DNA of 64,000 bases from NCBI GenBank assembly GCA_027484445.1, contig JAIXSY010000024.1, positions 62,001 to 126,000 of the forward strand. The letters run 5' to 3'. The notes below the pieces were generated by a model. It was not told the DNA's origin. It saw only the letters and a list, made by a program, of their open reading frames with translations, and made no database searches. The DNA is from Verrucomicrobiaceae bacterium. GTDB lineage: Bacteria; Verrucomicrobiota; Verrucomicrobiia; Verrucomicrobiales; Verrucomicrobiaceae. The position numbers and the translations under genes were made by a program. The first letter of the stretch is position 1; the number at the start of each line of letters is the position of its first letter. Positions 45,307 to 51,659 of this stretch are shown here, in pieces.

Positions 45307-45570
45307 CAAAGCGTAGCCCAAATCATCAACGCCGACTTCCACAACTTCGCCAAGCACGACATCCTCACCTGCCCGCTCTGTGGGGAGAGCCATGTCTGTC
45401 TTTGCAATCGCGCCACCGAGTGCCCCTGTGCGCAGGTGAATCTTACGCGGGATGAATCCGAGTGGATCGGCTGGCAGACCGGCAACGAGTGCGTGTGTAT
45501 CCCCTGCCTCATCAAGCTCCGCCAGCAGGCACGGCTCGCTTTGCAGCCATCCGGCGGAAACCTGCCCTAA
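45307..45570 (+). CDS. Cysteine-rich CWC-type small protein, start unclear
   Basis: An open frame ends at TAA 45568 with the pattern LTCPLCGESHVCLCNR, ECPCAQVNLT and ECVCIPCLIKLRQQ. This resembles the cysteine-rich CWC family (CPxCG...C, CxC, CxCxxCL), a small zinc-ribbon-like protein of unknown function. The only upstream ATG in frame (45289, MLPWW) is separated by a TGA at 45304-45306, and no ATG, GTG or TTG occurs between that stop and the motif. Either a nonsense mutation removed the start, or an unusual start is used. It lies 37 bp after the COG0523 gene. Confidence 0.6.
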   Translation, partial: QSVAQIINADFHNFAKHDILTCPLCGESHVCLCNRATECPCAQVNLTRDESEWIGWQTGNECVCIPCLIKLRQQARLALQPSGGNLP

Positions 45571-45577
45571 AGTACAA

Positions 45578-45607
45578 AAGCCGCGCTGCATGGAGCAGAC
45601 GCGGCTC
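45578..45607 (-). terminator. Terminator between convergent CWC ORF and metallothionein gene
   Basis: AGCCGCG (45579-45585) pairs with CGCGGCT (45600-45606), loop 14 bp. On the minus strand the stem is followed by TTTTGTACTTT, so it fits best as terminator of the metallothionein transcript. Confidence 0.55.
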
Positions 45608-45644
45608 TTGGGAGAAAGCGGATCAGCGGGGGCGAGCCCGGAGA

Positions 45645-45812
45645 TCAGCCGTGGCAGTGACAGGAGTTCTGGCAGCAGCCTTCGCCAGACTTGTGACCGT
45701 CGGCGCATGCTTCGCTGCAGTAATCTTTGCCATTGTTGATGACGTGGTGGCCTTCACGGACTTCGCATTGGCAGTCAGGGCAGGCGCATTTGGAGGTGGT
45801 GGTAGTGCTCAT
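45645..45812 (-). CDS. smtA: Bacterial metallothionein
   Basis: A 55-residue protein translated directly from the minus strand: it starts MSTTTTSKCACPDCQCEV, has DYCSEACADGHKSGEG in the middle and ends CCQNSCHCHG. Ten cysteines and several histidines follow the pattern of cyanobacterial SmtA, including the nearly invariant YCSEACADGH. SmtA binds several zinc ions in a cluster and buffers excess metal. The gene is divergent from an SmtB-type regulator gene with 76 bp between starts, the same arrangement as smtA-smtB of Synechococcus. It is too short for many gene finders and could easily be missed. Confidence 0.95.
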   Translation of the reverse strand: MSTTTTSKCACPDCQCEVREGHHVINNGKDYCSEACADGHKSGEGCCQNSCHCHG

Positions 45813-45819
45813 AAGCACC

Positions 45820-45845
45820 AACATCTGAACATACGCTCATGTATT
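45820..45845. promoter_or_regulatory. SmtB-type operator between smtA and the ArsR/SmtB gene
   Basis: Read on the minus strand, AATACATGA and TTCAGATGTT are separated by 7 bp. From memory, the Synechococcus smt operator has AATACATGA and TTCAGATATT at the same spacing, so the two agree at about 20 of 26 positions. The site lies 8 bp from the smtA start and 43 bp from the regulator start. Confidence 0.65.
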
Positions 45846-45888
45846 GGTCAATTGCTATTTCCTGCGCTTCATCAACCCTCCTTTGCTC

Positions 45889-46266
45889 ATGACTGCCCGC
45901 GCCAAATCCGCCAAAAAAGCTGCTCCAGACCTTTGCACGGAGCATCACGCTCCGGCGAGCCACCCTGCCGCGAAGATACCGCCGCTCAGCCTCGTGGAAT
46001 CTCAGCGCATGGGCGAGTTCTTTGCCGTGCTGGCCGATCCCACTCGGCTTCGCCTCGTCTCGTTACTGGCTGCTGATGAGTTTTGTGTCTGCGACCTTGC
46101 CAGCTCTTTGTCGATGACGGAATCGGCCATCTCCCATCAACTCCGAGCCCTGCGTGCCGCCCGTCTCGTCAGCTACCGCAAAGAAGGCCGCCAGGTGTTT
46201 TACCGCCTGCACGACCACCACGTGCTGGAACTCTACCAGACTGTCCGGGAGCATTTGGAGGAGTGA
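45889..46266 (+). CDS. smtB: ArsR/SmtB-family zinc sensor repressor
   Basis: A 125-residue winged-helix protein from ATG 45889. The core is [75 protein letters not shown]. The C-terminal helix [17 protein letters not shown] places D, H, H and E at offsets 0, 2, 13 and 16, exactly the alpha-5 zinc site of SmtB (D104, H106, H117, E120). The alpha-3 motif CVCDL is also present. It would repress smtA until zinc binds. The divergent metallothionein and the operator-like sequence between them support the role. Confidence 0.93.
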   Translation: MTARAKSAKKAAPDLCTEHHAPASHPAAKIPPLSLVESQRMGEFFAVLADPTRLRLVSLLAADEFCVCDLASSLSMTESAISHQLRALRAARLVSYRKEGRQVFYRLHDHHVLELYQTVREHLEE

Positions 46267-46294
46267 GACCAAGTCGCCAAGCGGTATGCCCGAT

Positions 46295-46792
46295 TCACTT
46301 CCCGCGATAAAGGTGCATCCACCGCTTCGCACACTCGCTCTGCTCGCGCGTTTCCAGGCAGCATTTCCGGCGAGCACGGATCCACTGCACCGGATCAGCC
46401 TTTGGTGGAATGAAGCCCGCCTTGGCACACCAAGCGACGATGAACTGCCCCGTTCGGCCACAACCCGCCACACAATGCACCACCACGGCCTCGCGCGCTG
46501 CATGATGCTGGTCCATCAAGCTCACGAAGTGCTCGATCTGCTCATCCGTCGGCACCCCGTAGTCAGGAACATGGATGTGATGATACACAAACTGCTCTGG
46601 CACATTGCGCCGATTGTCGAACTCGCAGCAGTTCACCACTGCCCGAATGTTCTGCTCGTCGTAAATGTCGAAAACATAAGGATCAGGCCACCACGAGGCG
46701 GCGATGACGCCCTCGACAATCCAAGTGAAGGGTTCCGTGCGCTCGGGCTGACCTTTTTCAGGCCAATACCAGGGGCGGATCAATGCAGGCAT
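46295..46792 (-). CDS. Dual-specificity-type protein phosphatase
   Basis: A 165-residue protein. VVVHCVAGCGRTGQFIVAWCAKAG is the HCx5R(T) active site of cysteine-based phosphatases, and VYHHIHVPDYGVPTDEQIEHFVSLM holds the probable general-acid Asp. The start MPALIRPWYWPEKGQPER at 46792 is preferred because an earlier start would overlap the upstream gene. The enzyme would act in the cytoplasm on protein or small phosphate esters. It is convergent with smtB (28 bp apart) and 10 bp downstream of a membrane-protein gene. No direct link to zinc is visible. Confidence 0.85.
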   Translation of the reverse strand: MPALIRPWYWPEKGQPERTEPFTWIVEGVIAASWWPDPYVFDIYDEQNIRAVVNCCEFDNRRNVPEQFVYHHIHVPDYGVPTDEQIEHFVSLMDQHHAAREAVVVHCVAGCGRTGQFIVAWCAKAGFIPPKADPVQWIRARRKCCLETREQSECAKRWMHLYRGK

Positions 46793-46802
46793 ATCGAAGA
46801 TG

Positions 46803-47264
46803 TCAGGCGTCTGGGTTTTTGGGAATGCTGGGCTGGCCGCCAAAAGAGCAAGCCATCAGCAGGGCGGCTCCACCGATAAGGCAGCTCAAGGAGTCTGCTG
46901 CGATTTGAAATGAAGGCATCCCGGCATGGATGTCGATCCAAAGAAACAGCGGGCCAAAGGCCAGATACGCCCAGCCGCAGAAGACGATGAGCGGACGGTA
47001 ACGCACCACATCGCATGACATGAGCCAAAGCAGGACCGCCTGCGCCAGATAGACGCAGGAGGCTCCTGAGGTCATGTAGATGAGCAAAGGCAGGTGAGGT
47101 GGTTTACCAAAGCCCAGCAGCACCGAAAACTTTTCCACAGCCATCTGCGGCGCAAAGATCGCTGGTAGTGCAATGAATGAAACCGCAGAGATCACCCGCA
47201 GTACCAAACGCTGGAGTCTTGGGCTGCCGCGTTCGGATTTAGACATGGGTTCGGCATCTTTCAT
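46803..47264 (-). CDS. Small multi-pass membrane protein
   Basis: About 153 residues with roughly four hydrophobic segments: LVLRVISAVSFIALPAIFAP, then LPLLIYMTSGASCVYLAQAVLLWLMS, PLIVFCGWAYLAFGPLFLWI, and ADSLSCLIGGAALLMACSF. ATG 47264 and ATG 47246 (MSKSERGSP) are both possible starts. I do not recognise the family. It lies between dcd and the phosphatase gene, with 10 bp to the latter, so these two may be co-transcribed. Confidence 0.7.
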   Translation of the reverse strand: MKDAEPMSKSERGSPRLQRLVLRVISAVSFIALPAIFAPQMAVEKFSVLLGFGKPPHLPLLIYMTSGASCVYLAQAVLLWLMSCDVVRYRPLIVFCGWAYLAFGPLFLWIDIHAGMPSFQIAADSLSCLIGGAALLMACSFGGQPSIPKNPDA

Positions 47265-47336
47265 GGAAACGGGGACGATGCATTTTGCACAAAGCGAGAT
47301 TCCGAGGATGCCCTGGTAAGTCAAGGCAGATGCAGC

Positions 47337-47921
47337 TCACACCTTCGGCAAGGTGATGCGTTGCTTTTGCCCCTGATACTTGCCGATGCGTTTGCGATAG
47401 CTGGTGGCACAGGGTTCGCCTTTGAAGAACAGCATCTGGACGATGCCTTCGTCGGCATAGATGCGGCAGTCGGCAGCGGAGGAGTTCGAGAATTCGAGCG
47501 TGAGATGGCCGCTCCAGCCTGCTTCGGCAGGCGTGACGTTGGCGATGATGCCACAGCGGGCATAGGTGCTTTTGCCGACGCAGATGGCAGTCACATCGCC
47601 AGGCAGGCTGAGCTTTTCCACAGCGACGCCGAGGCCATAGCTTCGGGCCGGCAGGATGAAGAAGGAGCCGTGCTCGTCCTGCTTGAGGGCCACCTTTTCG
47701 AGGTTGCGCGGCTGGAAGTGCTTCGGGTCCACCACCGTGCCGGGAATGTGGCAGAAGACTTTGAACTCGCGGGACGAGAGCCGCAGATCGTAACCAAAGC
47801 TGCTCAGCCCGAAAGAGAGCACCTGCTGGCCATCCGCGAGTTGGCGCACGAGCTGCGGCTCAAACGGAAGGATCATGCCACGGCGGGCGAATTCGGTGAT
47901 TTGACGGTCATTGAGGATCAT
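47337..47921 (-). CDS. dcd: dCTP deaminase
   Basis: A 194-residue protein of the dUTPase fold. MILNDRQITEFARRGMILPFEPQLV and GLSSFGYDLRLSSREFKVF match the N-terminus. SLPGDVTAICVGKSTYARCGIIANVTPAEAGWSGHLTLEFSNSS contains the active-site S-x-x-R and V-T-x-A-E-x-G-W-x-G-x-L motifs. Dcd deaminates dCTP to dUTP for dTTP synthesis and, unlike dCMP deaminase, needs no zinc. Its ATG lies 15 bp from the inverted repeat at 47936-47962, shared with the divergent zinc operon, so it may be induced under zinc starvation. Confidence 0.94.
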   Translation of the reverse strand: MILNDRQITEFARRGMILPFEPQLVRQLADGQQVLSFGLSSFGYDLRLSSREFKVFCHIPGTVVDPKHFQPRNLEKVALKQDEHGSFFILPARSYGLGVAVEKLSLPGDVTAICVGKSTYARCGIIANVTPAEAGWSGHLTLEFSNSSAADCRIYADEGIVQMLFFKGEPCATSYRKRIGKYQGQKQRITLPKV

Positions 47922-47935
47922 GGCTAGCCTGCATC

Positions 47936-47962
47936 TTGTAATGCAACCTACTTGCATTACAA
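47936..47962. promoter_or_regulatory. Perfect 11-bp inverted repeat, candidate Zur operator
   Basis: TTGTAATGCAA and TTGCATTACAA (47936-47946 and 47952-47962) are exact complements around a 5-bp spacer. The core AATGCA-N7-TGCATT recurs at 44018-44036, also between divergent metal genes. It lies between dcd and the plus-strand zinc operon, 23 bp before the first ATG of the latter. Zur sites in other bacteria are AT-rich palindromes of this size. Confidence 0.75.
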
Positions 47963-47985
47963 GCCTGGAGACTCAATGTGTCCTC

Positions 47986-48219
47986 ATGCCCACCTACCTC
48001 TACGAAACCCTGCCGCCGACGCCTGACCTGCCTGTGCGGCGTTTTGAAGTGAAGCAGAGCATGCGTGATGCCGCGCTGACGCACGATCCTGAGACGGGTC
48101 ACCCGGTGCGACGCGTGCCGCAGGCCAGTTTTTATCTCGGTGGCGTGCGCAGCCTCGCCGTCGCGCCGCTCGATGGCGGCGGCTGTTGCGGGCCGGGCGG
48201 CGGTGCCTGCCATCATTGA
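47986..48219 (+). CDS. FmdB-like protein without zinc-ribbon cysteines
   Basis: A 77-residue protein: MPTYLYETLPPTPDLPVRRF, then EVKQSMRDAALTHDPETGHPVRRV. This is the frame of FmdB-family zinc-ribbon proteins (MPxYxYRCxxCG...FEVxQSMxDxxLxxCPxCGxPVRR), but both Cys pairs are replaced (YETLPPTPD and HDPETG). A metal-ligand tail (GGGCCGPGGGACHH) is added. It is the first gene after the candidate Zur operator. It looks like a zinc-free copy meant for use when zinc is scarce, comparable to cysteine-free ribosomal protein paralogues. The function of FmdB is itself poorly known. Confidence 0.75.
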   Translation: MPTYLYETLPPTPDLPVRRFEVKQSMRDAALTHDPETGHPVRRVPQASFYLGGVRSLAVAPLDGGGCCGPGGGACHH

Positions 48220-48228
48220 AAACTCACC

Positions 48229-49062
48229 ATGACGACCTCTCGCTTCTCCATGCTTTCCCGATGCCTCCCATGGCTTTGCGCCTTGAGCCTGATCGCCTGC
48301 CACAAGGCCCCGGAAACGGCTCAAACAGTCATTTGGCAGCAACTGACTGCTTTCGACGAAACTGCTGCGAAAGCAGAAGGACTCGCGCAGGTGGGTGATG
48401 TGGCGGCTTTGAGGCAAATGCAGCCGGAAGTCGTCAAAACGGGCTCATCTGTCACTCCGGACACGATTCCGTCGAATGCGAAAAACCCAGCGGGCCTTGC
48501 TGAGCCTCTTGCAGACCTGGCTGAACTCATCGCCAAGCTGTCCGCAGCTGATTTGAGCGAGGATGACCTCAAGACCTACACCCTGGCGCTGCATCCGCTG
48601 GTGGCGCTGATGATGAAGGAGGCTGGAATGCCGCACATCCATGCCAATGAAGGCCCGCACGGCGGCTTCTTCCATCCCATCTTCGGCAGTGATGGCAAAC
48701 AGGCGGCCACGCTTGAGATCAAGCTGCATGACGACGCGGGTGATCTCGAGGTGTGGCTCGTCAAAGGCGGTCGCGATGGCCCGGCGCTCGATCTGCCGCT
48801 CGACAGCGTGCTGAAACTCGACTTCCCCGATTTGAAACGCCAGATCGAGCTCCGCGTGCGTGATCGCGAGAAAAACGCAGGCGAAGACGGCTTCTCCAAT
48901 CTTCGCAACGGCCAGACGAACTACTTCATCTTTCCCGGCGAAACCGGGGCCGATGCGAAATGGCTCATGGGCGTCGATTTTGCCGCCAAAGCCCGGCTCA
49001 CACTGCCAGGCGGCCTCAGCAGCGAGGTCTTCGTTTTGAAGCCGCATGTGCATCATGAGTGA
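48229..49062 (+). CDS. His-rich lipoprotein of zinc ABC system (PA4063-like)
   Basis: A 277-residue lipoprotein: the lipobox LIAC has its Cys at residue 24. The body has a helical part (LAEPLADLAELIAKLSAADLSEDDLKTYTLALHPLVALMMKEAG), then a histidine cluster (MPHIHANEGPHGGFFHP) and a beta-rich end finishing KPHVHHE. An ABC ATPase gene overlaps its 3' end by 8 bp. In P. aeruginosa the Zur-controlled PA4063-PA4066 operon likewise begins with a His-rich periplasmic protein followed by ATPase, FtsX-type permease and DUF3299 genes. It probably binds zinc in the periplasm. The homology is judged from context and histidines, not by alignment. Confidence 0.7.
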   Translation: MTTSRFSMLSRCLPWLCALSLIACHKAPETAQTVIWQQLTAFDETAAKAEGLAQVGDVAALRQMQPEVVKTGSSVTPDTIPSNAKNPAGLAEPLADLAELIAKLSAADLSEDDLKTYTLALHPLVALMMKEAGMPHIHANEGPHGGFFHPIFGSDGKQAATLEIKLHDDAGDLEVWLVKGGRDGPALDLPLDSVLKLDFPDLKRQIELRVRDREKNAGEDGFSNLRNGQTNYFIFPGETGADAKWLMGVDFAAKARLTLPGGLSSEVFVLKPHVHHE

Positions 49063-49717
49063 CGCCATCATCCAGCTCCACAGCCTGCGCCACCAGCTCG
49101 CCCCCGGCGTGCAGTTCATGCTGGAGGCCCTGCGCCTCGATCCCGGTGAGAGCCTTGCGCTCACGGGTCCGAGCGGTTGCGGAAAAAGCACGCTGCTCCA
49201 GTTCATCGCCGGGCTGACACGCTCGCAGCATGGCAGCGTGCGGGTGATCGGCACGGAGCTGGGCAGCCTCAGCACTGCGGCGCTGGATCGGCATCGCGGC
49301 AGGCACATCGGGCTGGTGTTTCAGAGCTTTCACCTGCTCAGCGCCTTCACCGCTTTGGAGAATGTGCTCATCGGGCAGCGCTTCTCAGGTCGTGAAGGAG
49401 ACGCGGCGGAGATGCTGGCACGGGTGGGCCTTTCTCATCGGCTTCACACGCGGGCCAGCAGGCTCTCCATCGGCGAGAGGCAGCGCGTCGCCATCGCCCG
49501 CGCCTTGCTCGGCAAGCCGGAGATCCTCCTCGCCGATGAACCCACCGGCTCGCTCGATCCCAAAACCGGCCGTCAGGTCTTCGATCTCATGCGCGATCTC
49601 GTCCACGAGCACGGCACCACCTTTTTGATGGTAACCCATGATCTGGCCCTCGCCAAAGAGCTGCCGCGCCAGTTCGACTGCTCGCACCTGATTCGTAGCG
49701 AGGAGGTGGCAGCGTGA
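49055..49717 (+). CDS. ABC transporter ATP-binding protein (LolD/MacB type)
   Basis: A 220-residue ATPase: Walker A GPSGCGKSTLL, Q-loop VFQSFHLL, signature LSIGERQRVAIARALL, Walker B ILLADEPTGSLD and H-switch MVTHDL. The type is that of MacB/LolD exporters with FtsX-like permeases. Its expected partner permease starts at 50421, but the two are separated by an antisense VapBC-type pair. The stop lies 2 bp from the PIN-gene stop. It is the counterpart of PA4064 and likely powers a zinc-linked envelope transport or extraction step. Confidence 0.93.
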   Translation: MSDAIIQLHSLRHQLAPGVQFMLEALRLDPGESLALTGPSGCGKSTLLQFIAGLTRSQHGSVRVIGTELGSLSTAALDRHRGRHIGLVFQSFHLLSAFTALENVLIGQRFSGREGDAAEMLARVGLSHRLHTRASRLSIGERQRVAIARALLGKPEILLADEPTGSLDPKTGRQVFDLMRDLVHEHGTTFLMVTHDLALAKELPRQFDCSHLIRSEEVAA

Positions 49718-49719
49718 TT

Positions 49720-50121
49720 TCACACCGACCAGTCTTCGACCTTCAATCCGGCCACGCGGCAGAATTCCTTGGTGTTGGTCGTGATCACCGTCAGATCGTC
49801 ATGCAGAGCAATGGCGGCGATCTTCAGATCATTCGGACCAATGACTTTTCCTTGCTGCTCCAGCTCATAACGAATGCGCCCATACTCCCAAGCGGCAAAA
49901 TCATCGAAGGGATGCGACTGAAAAGGCAGGAAAAGCTTTTGGAGCAGCGCCATGCGCCTCTCGCTGTTTCCATAACCGCGAGCACCGGTCCAAAGCTCGG
50001 CTTTCACCACCGAGCATGTTCGGATCTCCTCGGTCGGCACGCTTTCCAATTTCGATTCGATCACGCCGCCTGGGTTCTTCAGGTGGTGTATCCAAATGCA
50101 GGTGTCGATGAGGTAGGCCAT
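49720..50121 (-). CDS. VapC-type PIN-domain toxin inside the zinc operon
   Basis: A 133-residue PIN domain: MAYLIDTCIWIHHLKNPGG, CSVVKAELWTGARGYGNSERR, and GPNDLKIAAIALHDDLTVITTNTKEF contain the usual acidic residues. The ATG at 50121 overlaps the antitoxin stop (TGATG). The gene is antisense to the surrounding zinc operon and separates ATPase and permease genes that normally adjoin. It is a probable later insertion. The RNA target is unknown. Confidence 0.88.
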   Translation of the reverse strand: MAYLIDTCIWIHHLKNPGGVIESKLESVPTEEIRTCSVVKAELWTGARGYGNSERRMALLQKLFLPFQSHPFDDFAAWEYGRIRYELEQQGKVIGPNDLKIAAIALHDDLTVITTNTKEFCRVAGLKVEDWSV

Positions 50122-50363
50122 CACCAGGGCTCCAGTTTTTCGGTCGGCAGTTCAGGCGGCGCTTCGAAGGGTTCGCTGCCCCAATCTTCGGCGATCTTCC
50201 GCAGCCAGCCTTTCGGCCAGCCGGTGGCGGTGAACTCGGTTTCATCCGGCCATAGCGGATTGGGCGCTTCCAATAGCTTCTCCACCTGCTTCTCCAGCGC
50301 CGCGCTTTGGTCGGGCGGCAGGCTTAGCAGTCGTTGGTCGAGTTTCATGGCGAGCGCACTCAT
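50121..50363 (-). CDS. Antitoxin partner of PIN-domain toxin
   Basis: An 80-residue protein (MSALAMKLDQRLLSLPPDQSAALEKQVEKLLEAP) with a Pro/Glu-rich tail (WGSEPFEAPPELPTEKLEPW) of the sort that binds a toxin groove. It precedes the PIN gene with a one-base overlap of stop and start, the normal antitoxin-toxin arrangement. No classical DNA-binding motif is obvious. ATG 50348 is an alternative start. Confidence 0.75.
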   Translation of the reverse strand: MSALAMKLDQRLLSLPPDQSAALEKQVEKLLEAPNPLWPDETEFTATGWPKGWLRKIAEDWGSEPFEAPPELPTEKLEPW

Positions 50364-50420
50364 GGCTGCATTCTACGAGTCCACCCTCGCCTTTGCAACC
50401 CACCAGAAAGGAGGCCTCGT

Positions 50421-51659
50421 ATGACCCTCCCACGCATTGCCTGGCGTTATCTCACTGCGCGGCCGTTGGTCACGCTGCTCACGCTGGCGGGCATCGCGCT
50501 CGGGGTGGCGCTCATCGCGGCGGTGCTCACGCTGCGTCGCGAGACGGAGCGCACGTTTCAAAGAGAAGCGGGCCTGTTTGATCTCGTCGTCGGGGCCAAG
50601 GGCAGCCCGCTCCAGCTCACGCTCAGCAGCGTGTATCACCTCGACATGCCCACCGGCAATCTGCCGTGGTCTTTGTATGAAAAACTGCGTGAGAACCGCC
50701 GAATCGCCACGGCCATTCCCATCGGTCTTGGAGACAACTACCGCGGCTTCCGCATCGTCGGCACGGAGCCGCATCTGTTTGATCTCCAGCATGAGGGGCG
50801 TGCTTTTTTCAGCTTTGCCGAAGGTCGTGTCTTCAAAGACGACTTCGAGGTCGTGCTCGGCTCGCAAGTGGCCGCCAGCACAGGATTGAAGATCGGCGAT
50901 ACCTTCGCGGGCACGCATGGCCTCGTGCAGATGCCAGGCAGCGAGGAGCATGGCGAGTTCCCGTATCGCGTGTGCGGCATCCTCGCGCCCACCGGCACCG
51001 CGCAGGATCGCGCCATCTTTGGCACGCTGCGCAGCGTGTGGATCATTCATGACAAGGAGCACAAGCTGCACGCCGCCATCCAAGGCACGGCCAGCCGCGC
51101 TGAATCGCCGCTGGAGGTCACCGCCGTGCTCATCCAGCTAAAGGCACGCGGCCTGCGCCTGTGGGTGGCCGATGACATCCGCAACAACACCGAAGGCATG
51201 CCCGCCATCCCGGTGAATGAGATTTTGCGTCTGTATCAAAACGTGCTCGAGCCCGTGCAGAAGACACTGCTCGCCGTCGCGGCACTCGTCGTGATCGTTT
51301 CATGCTTCACCGTGCTCGTCACGCTGCATCAGGCGGTGGAGAGACGACGGCGTGATCTCGCCATCATCCGCTGTCTCGGCGGTCGTCGCTGGGAAGTTGC
51401 CACGCTGGTCATGCTGGAGGCGGTGTTTCTCACGCTGGGCGGTCTCATCATGGGTTTGCTGCTCGGGCATGGTCTGCTCGCCACCGCCGCACCTCTGCTG
51501 CGGGATCGCACCGGCCTGCTCATCCAGCCTTGGAGCATGGATCAGGCGGAAATCACCGCGCTGCTCGTCATCGCGGCCGCCGGGCTGCTCTCCGGCCTTC
51601 TTCCTGCCCTCTCCAGCTACCGTCGCACACCATCACACGATCTCGGAATCACCGAATGA
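50421..51659 (+). CDS. FtsX-type ABC permease (PA4065-like)
   Basis: A 412-residue MacB/FtsX-type permease. It has an N-terminal membrane segment (LVTLLTLAGIALGVALIAAVLTL), a large periplasmic domain (residues about 50-290) and three C-terminal segments (TLLAVAALVVIVSCFTVLVTL; VMLEAVFLTLGGLIMGLLLGHGLL; EITALLVIAAAGLLSGLLPAL). The ATG at 50421 has a strong ribosome-binding site (AAAGGAGG at 50407-50414), which may allow it to be translated after the antisense VapBC insertion. Its stop overlaps the next start (ATGA). It pairs with the ATPase at 49055. Confidence 0.92.
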   Translation: MTLPRIAWRYLTARPLVTLLTLAGIALGVALIAAVLTLRRETERTFQREAGLFDLVVGAKGSPLQLTLSSVYHLDMPTGNLPWSLYEKLRENRRIATAIPIGLGDNYRGFRIVGTEPHLFDLQHEGRAFFSFAEGRVFKDDFEVVLGSQVAASTGLKIGDTFAGTHGLVQMPGSEEHGEFPYRVCGILAPTGTAQDRAIFGTLRSVWIIHDKEHKLHAAIQGTASRAESPLEVTAVLIQLKARGLRLWVADDIRNNTEGMPAIPVNEILRLYQNVLEPVQKTLLAVAALVVIVSCFTVLVTLHQAVERRRRDLAIIRCLGGRRWEVATLVMLEAVFLTLGGLIMGLLLGHGLLATAAPLLRDRTGLLIQPWSMDQAEITALLVIAAAGLLSGLLPALSSYRRTPSHDLGITE

